NCBI GenBank assembly: GCA_900467745.1
Contig: UBQW01000021.1
Span: 30,424 to 94,423 of the forward strand
Length of the DNA stretch: 64,000 nucleotides
Direction: 5' to 3'
Origin: Hyphomicrobiales bacterium
GTDB taxonomy: Bacteria; Pseudomonadota; Alphaproteobacteria; Rhizobiales; Rhizobiaceae
Part shown: positions 44,643 to 53,322 of the stretch, piece after piece
Layout of the letters: each line of letters starts with the position of its first letter
How positions within the stretch are numbered: the first letter of the stretch is position 1
Translations under genes and position numbers: made by a program
The notes under the pieces: generated by a model
Databases searched by the model: none
The model's input: the letters and a program-made list of their open reading frames with translations, nothing else
What the model was told of the DNA's origin: nothing

Positions 44643-47537
44643 CTATCCTGCTGTGGCCCAGTTTTTCAAATCGTCCATGATCCTACTTATGTTTCCAGAA
44701 TGCGTGACAAGCGCGCCGGCTGAAGTCGGAAAACTGCGTCGGTTGGAAACGCGTATCATACCATTTTCTTCCAGAGCTTTGAGACCGATCCAGAACACCG
44801 GGTTATTCTGGTTTCCCTTTAGATCGTCAGCAGTGACGTCGACCATCCTCCACTCATCCCGCGGTATTTCCAGGCCCACCAACGCATAGACACCTGCCAC
44901 GTAGATCGACGCTTGTCGTTCCTCGGAAAACTCCGCCGCTCGCGCTCTGAACCGACGGCTTGTAATGTCCTTAAGATCCGTCTTCGAGATGAACGAGGCA
45001 AATTTCTCGTGTCGATCAAAGATCACGAAGATGAAGTTTGCCAGGCGATGCGGGCGCATTCCACTCAGGATGCCCCTCATTTTTCCTTCAGCCTCAAGCC
45101 GCATCAGAATAGTCTGAACATCACCTTGCGCAGACTTCGATGCTCGCCGCAGAATTGTCAGCAATGACCTGCCACCGGTGCGGCGATGATACCAGATTGG
45201 CGATATGGTCCTACCTGCAGCGCGGTCTGCTGCGACTTCGGAAAGATCGGCCCTACCCATATCGTGCATCATGTGGGCCAAACGAAGCAGGGTCTCGTCG
45301 CTGCATCCGCGGAACGTAATGTACCGATTAAAAACCTCGCTGTTGATGGAGAGGAGCGCAGTCTGAACGGCTCTCGAAGAGCGAGCTTCGATAAGCTCTT
45401 CGGGGATGATGCGCTCGATGTATCTCTCAGAAAGGGCCGAGCGAAGCGCCTCTTCAAACCGTGCTTTGTGATGCGGGAAGAACTCATTGACCAAGCCACA
45501 GCAGATCTCGACCTTGGCCGGGCTTTCAGATCCGCATCTAAAGGCGAAAGAATCTATACGGTTACCTCTGTTGAGGTGTTTTCGAAGCGTTGAAAGCAGC
45601 GGGAGGCTCCGTGAGCTCGCGCATCGATAAAGTGTAGCGAAAGTCGTGGGGCCGACTGATGGGAGGCGTTCTTCAATCCGTCGGATGGTTTCGTGTTCGG
45701 TTAGCTTTTCTAGAATGGCCTCATAAAGGCGCGGCATGTGTTTAGAGGCCGCCCCGAGGAAGGAGCTTAGACCGGTAACAATATCCGGCTTTCTATCGAA
45801 AAAGACGCCGATATCAGGAAGCAGGATTCGCTCAATTTCAGGGTAGGTCGTCACGTCGGCCTGGACAAGGATTCCGAAAATTCCCCCGGAGTTTCCCATC
45901 GAGAAGCCTGTCGAGAGTGTGAGTGCTTCAGACAGAACTGAAGACAACAATTCCCTTGCAAGGCTGGTTTGCCCCATTCCGATAAGCTTCACCCCGATAT
46001 ACGTCGCCTGAAAGGGATCAGCCCGCATGACTTCTCCCAGCCGCGTCTTGATACCCGGATCATCGAAGGACGTTATCAGCTTGCCCAGTTCGTGGTGCAC
46101 AAGCTCATATCGCTGCGTGGTTGAACTTGAGTTGAGACGAACGAACCCCAGATTCATGGCAGCCTGTGGGACGCGGTTGTCGAGCGACTTCAGCGAGGTC
46201 GCAATTTCGAGAAGTGAGAGTGCGGCGATCTTTTTTGCCTGTTTGACGTCGTCGGGCGACAGCTTCGAGATGAATTGATCATGAAGGTACGAGGCGGCAT
46301 CGTCATTCTTAATCGCCCAATCGCGATCATATCCGCCCCTCTTTGTAAGCCCTCCCAGAGCAAGCGTGAGAAGTACCAGATTGGGAATTTGATTTGACCA
46401 CCGTGTGGCCACCGCGGCCGGAATTTCGTTGAATTTTGTTCCAGGAAAGCTTTGAGCGAGCAAGCGGTGATAGGCGGCGCTGACATCCTCTCCTGTAGGA
46501 ACTCGCCGGAGAAGCTCGATATCTCCAAGGCGCCTCCAATGCCCGACGTCAACGCTGCTGCGCGTTGTCATCAAAAAGCGAAAGTCATAACCGGAGGCTT
46601 GAATGTTCGTGACAAGTTCAGAGATGCCGGAGGCATCGCCCAGATGTACGTTGTCCAATATAATCAGCGCGTTGGATTCGGCGAAAGTCGCCGCAACTTC
46701 AACAAGGCGCGCTCGCTCCGAACCATTCTTCCATTCAGTAACAGAGGCGTCCAAGAAAAGAAAGATCTCGCCTCGCTTCCGATGCTCTGTTGCGACAGCC
46801 AGAGCAAGGCTTGTTTTGCCGCTACCACCCTCGCCTTCAATCAGCGTTATTCTGTTTTTGAAGACCCGTTCGTAAGTCCGGCTGACCTCATCGCGAGGAA
46901 CAACACGCTCGGCCTGATACTCCTCGGCAGTCGGCACGAAATCGGCCAGACCCTGCACGAAGCGTAGATCTGTATAAAATGGCGCGGGAACTAGTTCGAG
47001 GCCCAAAGCCATCAATACGCGGTGATATTTTGCCGACTTGACCTCACGCGCAAACTCGCCAATGAAAACGAATTCCACCTCCCCGGCCTCGACGCCCAAG
47101 AGCTTTTCAATTTGGGCCTCGACCTGCTGGACAGTTTCCCGGGCCTTCTTCCGATTACTTTGAGCGAGTTCGGGCTCGGACTTTCGAAAGCATAGAAGTC
47201 GGAAACCTGCGTAGGCGGCTTTCTGCAATCGGGGCAGTTTCGATAGATCGCTCTGAATATGCGTGCGCCAGTCGTCCTTCGTGACTTCGACCAGATACTT
47301 CTTCTCACCCGGAACTCTCGCCGTGATATCAGGGTATCCCTTGATGGTCTGCCCATCCGGGTTGCGACCAATTGGATTGATCGACATCCCATGCCGAATA
47401 GCAAAAAACATCTCGGCTACCAGTTGGGCCGCTGCTGGATCAAGCTTTTTGGCTGCAGCGATGATGACGTTTTCGGTCGGAAGCACTGTGTTGGTCATTC
47501 GAAGGAGGCCCATCCGGAGGTTATTTTTTGCGAACAC
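44643..47537 (-). CDS. Nuclease-STAND ATPase (Avs-like defence protein)
   Basis: 964-aa protein. Residues ~20-190 are a Mrr/PD-(D/E)XK-like domain: GYPDITARVPGEKKYLVEVT with Asp70 and Glu84-x-x-Lys87. Residues ~215-420 are a STAND/NACHT-type ATPase: Walker A GEGGSGKTS at 235-243, Walker B LIILDNVH at 291-298, sensor-like FLMTTRSS. The remaining ~500 residues are helical repeats, usual for the sensor part. The architecture (effector nuclease, NTPase, repeat sensor) matches anti-phage STAND proteins. The GTG at 47537 is the longest start; ATGs at 47513 or 47498 are possible. Confidence 0.8.
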   Translation of the reverse strand: MFAKNNLRMGLLRMTNTVLPTENVIIAAAKKLDPAAAQLVAEMFFAIRHGMSINPIGRNPDGQTIKGYPDITARVPGEKKYLVEVTKDDWRTHIQSDLSKLPRLQKAAYAGFRLLCFRKSEPELAQSNRKKARETVQQVEAQIEKLLGVEAGEVEFVFIGEFAREVKSAKYHRVLMALGLELVPAPFYTDLRFVQGLADFVPTAEEYQAERVVPRDEVSRTYERVFKNRITLIEGEGGSGKTSLALAVATEHRKRGEIFLFLDASVTEWKNGSERARLVEVAATFAESNALIILDNVHLGDASGISELVTNIQASGYDFRFLMTTRSSVDVGHWRRLGDIELLRRVPTGEDVSAAYHRLLAQSFPGTKFNEIPAAVATRWSNQIPNLVLLTLALGGLTKRGGYDRDWAIKNDDAASYLHDQFISKLSPDDVKQAKKIAALSLLEIATSLKSLDNRVPQAAMNLGFVRLNSSSTTQRYELVHHELGKLITSFDDPGIKTRLGEVMRADPFQATYIGVKLIGMGQTSLARELLSSVLSEALTLSTGFSMGNSGGIFGILVQADVTTYPEIERILLPDIGVFFDRKPDIVTGLSSFLGAASKHMPRLYEAILEKLTEHETIRRIEERLPSVGPTTFATLYRCASSRSLPLLSTLRKHLNRGNRIDSFAFRCGSESPAKVEICCGLVNEFFPHHKARFEEALRSALSERYIERIIPEELIEARSSRAVQTALLSINSEVFNRYITFRGCSDETLLRLAHMMHDMGRADLSEVAADRAAGRTISPIWYHRRTGGRSLLTILRRASKSAQGDVQTILMRLEAEGKMRGILSGMRPHRLANFIFVIFDRHEKFASFISKTDLKDITSRRFRARAAEFSEERQASIYVAGVYALVGLEIPRDEWRMVDVTADDLKGNQNNPVFWIGLKALEENGMIRVSNRRSFPTSAGALVTHSGNISRIMDDLKNWATAG

Positions 47538-47588
47538 TCGACCTCACGGTAAAGAGGAAGTTGCCAGCCGGAAACTAGTCGAAATAGG

Positions 47589-47609
47589 TTAATTGGTTCA
47601 ACCAGTTAA
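47589..47609. repeat. 21-bp palindrome between repC and the STAND gene
   Basis: TTAATTGGTTCAACCAGTTAA: arms match except one pair (T/G) around a central C. It is 21 bases past the repC stop and 51 bases upstream of the STAND start. It could be a partition (parS-like) site, known in some repABC plasmids to lie 3' of repC, or an operator of the STAND gene. Confidence 0.45.
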
Positions 47610-47630
47610 GCACCAAAGGTGATGTTTCGC

Positions 47631-48848
47631 CTATGCCGACGCTTTGACGACCCTCGAGTTTGCTCGCAGTTGCGTATGCAGCATCGGCGCGAGGGAAAAT
47701 TCACCTCGCCGCGCCTTTGCAGTCAAGTCTCGGAGATAACCACCGGCTGAGTTAATTTGCCCGGCCCGTTCATAGATGCAAGCGACGGCTATGGCTGCCC
47801 CGGCCTGTCCCATCACCTCGCAGGCATCCTCGTATGCCGATGGGCTCACACCCAGCATAGACCGCACGGTTACGGCGGCCATCATCATTTCTCGCCAGCT
47901 GCCGATCGACCCGCCCTGCCCGTAAGGCACGATTTCGGGGCAGGCTCGCAAAACCATCGAAAGTGGAAAGGCTTCCTGTGCGCCCATCCGCTCAGTCTGC
48001 CTTTTTGGCTCCAACTGTTCGCCCTGCTTCTTTTCGAAGCGAGGTTCAGATTCATTGCAAGATTCGGTATTTGAATTCTGTATGTGGCATCCATCTGCGA
48101 TGGCATTGCCATCGTTTTTTGTGAAATCTTCGTTATATTCCAGCATCCTGGAGACTTCTTCGTGAAGCAGGCTCATCTCCTCGAGGCTCGACACTAGGTC
48201 CTTAGCGGTCGGGCGCCGCGCGAACCTCCCAACGATCTCGACAAAACACGCTTCTGCAGCGGTCCAATCGCCCGCCAGGCCCTCTTCCATTCCGACGGTG
48301 ATTAGCTTGCGAACATCTCGCCTAACGATAGTGAGGCGGTCCTTCGTGATGCGAAAACGGCGCTTCTCAGCAGCCACTTCTTGGGCGAGAGCAGCAAACT
48401 CGTGAGCGCGCGCAAGGAGCGGCGCTAGGCTGAAGCCGTACGCATCCTCAATCTTGCCCTCTTCGCTCTTTCGAGCGTAGCGCTTTCCGTTTGGGCTATC
48501 CTTGCGGATAATTACGCCGGCCTCCACGAGCAAACCGAGGCACTTGCGGAGGGTTGTCCCGGCGATACCATTTGTGCGCGCTGACAGCTGGTCGTTCGAT
48601 GGAAAGACGACCAAGTTAGCCTCGTCGCTCAGTTCGGGACCCGGGAAGAATGTTAACAGTGCATTCAAGACCGCCAAGGCCCGATCTTGGAGGCCGAGGC
48701 GCGAGCGCGCGTCGCTTACATCGCGGAACACTCGCCACTTATCCACCAAACGATCTGCGGCTGCCTGGTCAGTCTTAACCTGACGCTTCACCAAGGCAAG
48801 CGTCATCGGCCGCCGCCCAAAGGGCGTCGTGATATATCCCGTTTCCAT
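47631..48848 (-). CDS. repC: Replication initiator RepC
   Basis: 405-aa RepC initiator of repABC plasmids. N-terminus METGYITTPFGRRPMTLALV is diagnostic. A winged-helix DNA-binding part follows (LSARTNGIAGTTLRKCLGLL), and the C-terminal domain has PYGQGGSIGSWREMMMAAVT, AYEDACEVMGQAGAAIAVAC and AGGYLRDLTAKARRGEFSLA. The ATG at 48848 has AAAGG eight bases upstream; a GTG at 48857 is less likely. repABC origins are known to lie within repC in an AT-rich stretch; 48040-48140 is the AT-rich part here. Confidence 0.96.
   Translation of the reverse strand: METGYITTPFGRRPMTLALVKRQVKTDQAAADRLVDKWRVFRDVSDARSRLGLQDRALAVLNALLTFFPGPELSDEANLVVFPSNDQLSARTNGIAGTTLRKCLGLLVEAGVIIRKDSPNGKRYARKSEEGKIEDAYGFSLAPLLARAHEFAALAQEVAAEKRRFRITKDRLTIVRRDVRKLITVGMEEGLAGDWTAAEACFVEIVGRFARRPTAKDLVSSLEEMSLLHEEVSRMLEYNEDFTKNDGNAIADGCHIQNSNTESCNESEPRFEKKQGEQLEPKRQTERMGAQEAFPLSMVLRACPEIVPYGQGGSIGSWREMMMAAVTVRSMLGVSPSAYEDACEVMGQAGAAIAVACIYERAGQINSAGGYLRDLTAKARRGEFSLAPMLHTQLRANSRVVKASA
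48040..48140. other. Candidate oriV (AT-rich part of repC)
   Basis: The stretch with GATTCGGTATTTGAATTCTG and the T-rich run near 48115 is the most AT-rich part of repC. Placement rests on the known location of oriV in repABC plasmids, not on a recognised box. Confidence 0.35.
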
Positions 48849-48902
48849 GTCCTTCACCTTTCACAAGGCAAAGAAAAGGCTACGCCGGTGTGGCGTTGAC
48901 TC

Positions 48903-48986
48903 TTGACTGTGATTCCGGGAAATGCGATTCTCTAAGCGACCAAACTGAGAGAGGCCTTCTGGAACACCGTTTCGGAGGGCTTTTTC
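48903..48986 (+). ncRNA. Probable incompatibility antisense ctRNA between repB and repC
   Basis: The 174-base repB-repC gap carries, on the strand opposite to rep, TTGACT (48903-48908; another at 48896), a weak -10 GATTCT 17 bases on, and a rho-independent terminator: GCCTTCT (48954-48960) paired with GGAGGGC (48974-48980) then TTTTTC. The RNA would be about 50 nt, the size and position of the counter-transcribed RNA that represses repC in repABC plasmids. Confidence 0.6.
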
Positions 48987-49022
48987 TTTGCGCTATCGGC
49001 ACCTTTCTTCGTTACAACTCAT

Positions 49023-49982
49023 CTACTTCTTCGACCTCTTGAACGAAGCGTAGATCTCGGGGAGGGCCGACATCAGGTACTCGCCGAATTCTGGCGCCGC
49101 CTTTTTGTCGATCATCAATGTCAGTGTTCGTTTGTCCTGGCGAAAGCTGGCAGCCTTGATCCCATCTTCGGCTTGCCAGACTTCCGCCTGAACGTTCTTC
49201 TTCTTTGATCTCTTCGGCGCGACCGCATCAAAGACGCGGACAAATCGCTCATCAGATGCCAGTGAGCTCAGCTCACCAGTCGATAAAAGAGCACGCGCCG
49301 TATCGACAGCATCATCTGCAGCCAACCGCGCTGATAGCTCATACCAGCGATCTCGGCCGGTCTTTGGCGCAGCACCAATTAGGCGAATGATGTCGTCTGG
49401 CAATTGGGTTGCCGCCTGAATCAACCGCGACAGGTTACTTTTGTCCACGGCTAGCGCTGCCATGATGACCGGACGCTGGTAGCCACTCGCTTCGAGTTGA
49501 GCTGCGTAGAGCGCCCGCTCAATAAATGACAGATCCTGACGCGCGCTGTTCTCCTGACCTTGCGCCAGGACAAGTTCATCGTCTGTCAGATTTCGGATGG
49601 CGGCTTTGACCTTAATGCCGACGGCCTTGACCGCTCGCAATCTTCTCCGACCGTAGGCGATCTGATACCGCCCCTCGACAGTCGGATGCGGGCGGACAAG
49701 AATTGGAACTTGCTGCCCATTCTCGCGAATGTTGCGAGCGAATTCCTCGAACTGGGCTCCATCCTCATCGAGGCGATCAACAACAGACGGCGCATCTATC
49801 AGTTCGGGGTCGAGTTCACTCAGTCCCTGCGACTTCAAAGCTTCAATCGAGCGCGATACTGCACCGATCGCCCCGCGAGGGGCATATTGTGGGGTAGGGG
49901 CGTCTGCAGCCCTCGCTTCACCAAACTCCGCAGCCGACGGAGTAGGAGCTTTTAAATCTGAAAGAAGATGTTTTCTAGCCAT
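49023..49982 (-). CDS. repB: Plasmid partitioning protein RepB (ParB family)
   Basis: 319-aa ParB-type centromere-binding protein. The ParB/Sulfiredoxin nuclease-like box GQQVPILVRPHPTVEGRYQI and YGRRRLRAVKAVG are present, then ENSARQDLSFIERALYAAQL and the HTH QRPVIMAALAVDKSNLSRLI. The start MARKHLLSDLKAP has AGGAGAG upstream. It works with RepA on parS sites for segregation. Confidence 0.95.
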   Translation of the reverse strand: MARKHLLSDLKAPTPSAAEFGEARAADAPTPQYAPRGAIGAVSRSIEALKSQGLSELDPELIDAPSVVDRLDEDGAQFEEFARNIRENGQQVPILVRPHPTVEGRYQIAYGRRRLRAVKAVGIKVKAAIRNLTDDELVLAQGQENSARQDLSFIERALYAAQLEASGYQRPVIMAALAVDKSNLSRLIQAATQLPDDIIRLIGAAPKTGRDRWYELSARLAADDAVDTARALLSTGELSSLASDERFVRVFDAVAPKRSKKKNVQAEVWQAEDGIKAASFRQDKRTLTLMIDKKAAPEFGEYLMSALPEIYASFKRSKK

Positions 49983-50105
49983 CTTGTTCTCTCCTGAAGT
50001 ACCCGTGATCGGCTGAACACCGCGACATAAAGAGCGGCAGATTTGAAAAGTTTCCGGCTGGCAACTTTTCGATCAATCTCGCGTTTTCGTGGATCTTCTC
50101 GACCA

Positions 50106-51368
50106 TCATTTGCGACCCCAAGAGGATTGAATGAGCTGCTCGATCTCGCTGTTTACATTGTCAAGCGATTCCATGGCTCGGTCGTATGTTGCTCGCGTGA
50201 ACTGGTCGCGGCTCACCTCATAAAGAGTCTGCTTGGTAATTCCCGCGTCTGAAATGGCTGTGCTCTTAAGCATCGGGTGGTTCAGGACATGGTCACCAAA
50301 CATCGTGCGCATGAATGAGACCATTTGGTTTTGCGGTCCATCTCCTGGCTCGTAGCGCGTTACGAGGTAGCGCATCCAATCGTAGTTCATGCTGCCACCG
50401 GCGTCCGCAACGACGCTGAGCAGCTCGGACGTCATCAGCAGAAACTGGCACATCGACATAACATCGAGCATCTGAGGATGCACAGTGACAAGAACGGCGG
50501 TCGCCGCGCATAGTGCAGAGATCGTCAAAAAGCCGAGCTGGGGAGGGCAGTCTACGACGACAACGTCATAGTTGTCTGCTACTGACGCGATCGCGTCGTC
50601 CATTCTCGTGAAGAAGATGTTCTTACGGTCGTTAGAGCCAAGCACTTTTGCGGTGTCGTGCTCGAACTCCATAAGCTCGAGATTGCCCGGGACAAGATCA
50701 AGGTTCGCAAAGTAGGTCTTCTTGATAATATCCTTCAGTGGCCGCCGCTCTTCGTCGTATCGAACAGCGCCGTAGAGCGTCTCGTTGTCGCCAACGTCAA
50801 ACTCAGGCTGGAACCCGTGCAAAGCAGACATACTGGCCTGCGGATCGAGATCTATCGCAAGAACCCTGTATCCATTGAGCGCAAGATACTGAGCAAGATG
50901 AGCAGCCGTGGTAGTCTTTCCGCTGCCTCCCTTGAAGTTCACTGCGGTGATCACCTGCAGGTGCTCGCGACCACTCCGGCGTGGTGAGTACCGACGGTCT
51001 CCTTTGCCATTCTCGTCGAGATACTCGCGGAGCGCCTGGATAGTCTCGACCGAATACGACCGGCGATTGTTGTTTCCAATCTCAGGCTGGGGCCCCTTAC
51101 CCTCGAGTGAAAGATGGCGGAGATAGCCATCGTTGACGCCAATGAGCTTCGCAGCCTCTATCGACGAGAATGACCGAAGAGTCTTTCGAGCTTCAGGCGG
51201 ATAAAGTTTCACACGATGCTCATGAAGCGCACCCGAGAGATCTCGCGCGTGTGCCGCTATCAGTTTATGAATAGCCTTCTGAAGCTGAGCGGGATTCTCC
51301 ACGACGTCCTCTCGTACACACGGTAAATTTCGTAAATACATCTTTTTGCCGTGGATATGACAACTCAT
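50106..51368 (-). CDS. repA: Plasmid partitioning ATPase RepA (ParA family)
   Basis: Up to 420 aa, with ~405 being usual; ATG 51341 (MYLRNLP) is an alternative start. N-terminal DNA-binding part (IEAAKLIGVNDGYLRHLSLE) and ParA ATPase domain with the deviant Walker A FKGGSGKTTTAAHL, LAIDLDPQASMSALHG and VVVDCPPQLGF. RepA/RepB autorepress the operon and segregate the plasmid. It is head to head with the trb operon, as on Ti and many rhizobial plasmids. Confidence 0.95.
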   Translation of the reverse strand: MSCHIHGKKMYLRNLPCVREDVVENPAQLQKAIHKLIAAHARDLSGALHEHRVKLYPPEARKTLRSFSSIEAAKLIGVNDGYLRHLSLEGKGPQPEIGNNNRRSYSVETIQALREYLDENGKGDRRYSPRRSGREHLQVITAVNFKGGSGKTTTAAHLAQYLALNGYRVLAIDLDPQASMSALHGFQPEFDVGDNETLYGAVRYDEERRPLKDIIKKTYFANLDLVPGNLELMEFEHDTAKVLGSNDRKNIFFTRMDDAIASVADNYDVVVVDCPPQLGFLTISALCAATAVLVTVHPQMLDVMSMCQFLLMTSELLSVVADAGGSMNYDWMRYLVTRYEPGDGPQNQMVSFMRTMFGDHVLNHPMLKSTAISDAGITKQTLYEVSRDQFTRATYDRAMESLDNVNSEIEQLIQSSWGRK

Positions 51369-51395
51369 TCCAGCTCGTTTTGCAAGATTTTTAAA

Positions 51396-51412
51396 GTTAA
51401 CAAAGCCTTAAC
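51396..51412. promoter_or_regulatory. Inverted repeat upstream of repA
   Basis: GTTAA-CAAAGCC-TTAAC, perfect 5-bp arms, 28-44 bases upstream of the longest repA start. It resembles the GTT...AAC form of RepB/parS sites in repABC plasmids and may serve as operator or partition site. Confidence 0.4.
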
Positions 51413-51669
51413 GCAAACGGCCATTTTCGACGCAAACGCTACTAACGCTTAGATTCCAGCGATTTATCGATCATACGGTTCAATCTCCTTCTTAATCTTT
51501 CCTGTGATTCACAGTCTGTCTCGACAGCGGAATTCGCCGGTAAGCGACCGAATCGAAGTGAACCTGACGGAATCGGGCGCGACTCGCGAGGTGCAAAATT
51601 GCACGTGGACTTTGCGTGGCGACCAAGGTCTGTCTCCTCCCGTACTCAAACGAGGAGACGAGCCCACCT
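51413..51669. other. repA-trbB divergent region without traI
   Basis: In Ti-type plasmids traI (luxI homologue) stands between repA and trbB. Here this 257-base stretch has no such gene, only the palindrome at 51591-51604 and promoter space. Confidence 0.6.
51591..51604. promoter_or_regulatory. tra-box/lux-box-like palindrome upstream of trbB
   Basis: GTGCAA-AA-TTGCAC, perfect 6-bp arms, with a flanking CGT on the right as in the TraR tra box core (ACGTGCA..TGCAC). Located 66 bases upstream of the trbB ATG. Suggests quorum-sensing (LuxR/TraR-type) control of conjugation; the regulator is not in view. Confidence 0.55.
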
Positions 51670-52635
51670 ATGCTTCAGTCGCACTCCCGCCTTGTCCGCA
51701 AACTCCAGGATGCCCTCGGCGAACACCTTTGCATTGCCCTTGAAGATCCGACAGTCGTCGAGATCATGCTCAACCCAGATGGCAAGCTTTTCATCGAGCG
51801 CCTCGGCCATGGCGTTTCGCCTGCCGGCGAAATGCCGGCAACAGCGGCCGAGACTGTCATCGGCTCGGTTGCGCACGCGCTGCAGTCAGAGGCTGATGGC
51901 GAACGACCAATCATCTCTGGTGAACTGCCGATTGGCGGCCACCGCTTCGAAGGCCTTTTGCCTCCTGTCGTCAACTCGCCGACCTTCACGATCCGCCGGC
52001 GCGCATCGCGACTTATTCCCCTCAACGACTACATTATCGCGAAGATCATGACGGAAGCGCAGGCGTCGATCATCCGCAGCGCCATTGCTGATCGTTTGAA
52101 CATCGTTATCGCCGGCGGGACGGGCTCAGGGAAAACGACGCTCGCGAACGCTGTGATCGCCGAGATCGTTTCGGCCGCGCCGGAAGACAGGATGGTGATC
52201 CTCGAGGATACGTCCGAAATCCAGTGCGCGGCGGAAAATGCCGTGTGCCTCCACACCAGTGATGCGGCCGACATGGCGCGTCTCCTCAAGAGCACGATGC
52301 GCTTGCGTCCCGACCGGATCATTGTTGGCGAGGTACGTGACGGCGCCGCACTGACCCTCCTGAAGGCTTGGAACACCGGACATCCGGGGGGCGTCACGAC
52401 CATCCATTCGAACTCGGCCATGTCGGCGCTTCGCCGCCTCGAGCAACTGACATCGGAGGCAAGCCAGCAGCCAATGCAGGCCGTGATTGGCGAAGCGGTC
52501 GACCTCGTAATCTCGATCGAGCGCGCCGGTCGAGGCCGCCGGGTGAGGGAGGTCCTTCATGTCGAGGGCTTCAACGGCTCGCGCTACCAGACCGAACACT
52601 ATCCGCAGATCGACGAGGACAGTCATGCAGCATAA
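51670..52635 (+). CDS. trbB: Conjugal transfer ATPase TrbB (VirB11-like)
   Basis: 321-aa secretion ATPase. From ATG 51670 it reads [20 protein letters not shown], as in Ti-plasmid TrbB; GAGGAG lies upstream. Walker [28 protein letters not shown], Walker B region [18 protein letters not shown] and [13 protein letters not shown] are all present. It is a hexameric cytoplasmic motor of the mating-pair type IV secretion system, first of the eleven-gene trb operon. Confidence 0.96.
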   Translation: MLQSHSRLVRKLQDALGEHLCIALEDPTVVEIMLNPDGKLFIERLGHGVSPAGEMPATAAETVIGSVAHALQSEADGERPIISGELPIGGHRFEGLLPPVVNSPTFTIRRRASRLIPLNDYIIAKIMTEAQASIIRSAIADRLNIVIAGGTGSGKTTLANAVIAEIVSAAPEDRMVILEDTSEIQCAAENAVCLHTSDAADMARLLKSTMRLRPDRIIVGEVRDGAALTLLKAWNTGHPGGVTTIHSNSAMSALRRLEQLTSEASQQPMQAVIGEAVDLVISIERAGRGRRVREVLHVEGFNGSRYQTEHYPQIDEDSHAA

Positions 52636-53020
52636 TCGCTCTCTCCGTTTGGGAATTATCGGCGCATTGTTTTGCGTCTCACTTGCCGGACCAGCTCTTG
52701 CAGGATCAGGCGGCGGAAGCCTGCCGTGGGAGGGCCCACTTGAGCAGATCCAGCAATCCATCACCGGACCGGTCGCTGGCTATATCGCGCTCGCTGCGGT
52801 CGCGATTGCCGGCGGTATGCTGATCTTCGGCGGCGAACTCAACGATTTCGCGCGGCGGTTGGTCTATGTCGTGCTGGTCGCAGGGATCCTGCTTGGCGCA
52901 ACGACGATCGTCGGCCTCTTCGGATCGACCGGCGCTTCAATCGGCGACTCGTTTGTCGTCAGCCAAACCGCGGTCCCAAATACAGAACGGGTCGGGCGAG
53001 GGGAGGGGCGTCATGGCTGA
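52625..53020 (+). CDS. trbC: Conjugal pilin TrbC
   Basis: 131-aa prepilin. Signal peptide [20 protein letters not shown] to about Ala28, then [20 protein letters not shown] and two hydrophobic helices ([37 protein letters not shown]), typical of VirB2/TrbC pilins that are cyclised in this family. Its ATG overlaps the end of trbB. Confidence 0.93.
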   Translation: MQHNRSLRLGIIGALFCVSLAGPALAGSGGGSLPWEGPLEQIQQSITGPVAGYIALAAVAIAGGMLIFGGELNDFARRLVYVVLVAGILLGATTIVGLFGSTGASIGDSFVVSQTAVPNTERVGRGEGRHG

Positions 53021-53312
53021 CGCTGGCGCCGGGCTTCATCGTAACCGGATCCATCGCGCCTTGTCGCGACCGAACCTCTTGATGGGAGCGGATCGAGAAC
53101 TCGTGCTGTTGACCGGGCTCGCGGCGATCATCCTCATCTTCGTCGTTCTGACAGTCTATTCGGCCCTGTTCGGCGTCGCGATCTGGATCGTGGTCGTCGG
53201 CGCGCTCCGCATGATGGCGAAATCCGATTCCATGATGCGCAAAGTCTATGCCCGCCATATGCGCTATCGGGCGCATTACCTTCCGACCTCGGCGCCCTGG
53301 CGCCGTTACTAA
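53013..53312 (+). CDS. trbD: Conjugal transfer protein TrbD (VirB3-like)
   Basis: 99-aa inner-membrane protein with [20 protein letters not shown] and two close transmembrane helices ([35 protein letters not shown]), matching the VirB3/TrbD family. Eight-base overlap with trbC. Confidence 0.93.
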   Translation: MADAGAGLHRNRIHRALSRPNLLMGADRELVLLTGLAAIILIFVVLTVYSALFGVAIWIVVVGALRMMAKSDSMMRKVYARHMRYRAHYLPTSAPWRRY

Positions 53313-53322
53313 GGACCTCGCG

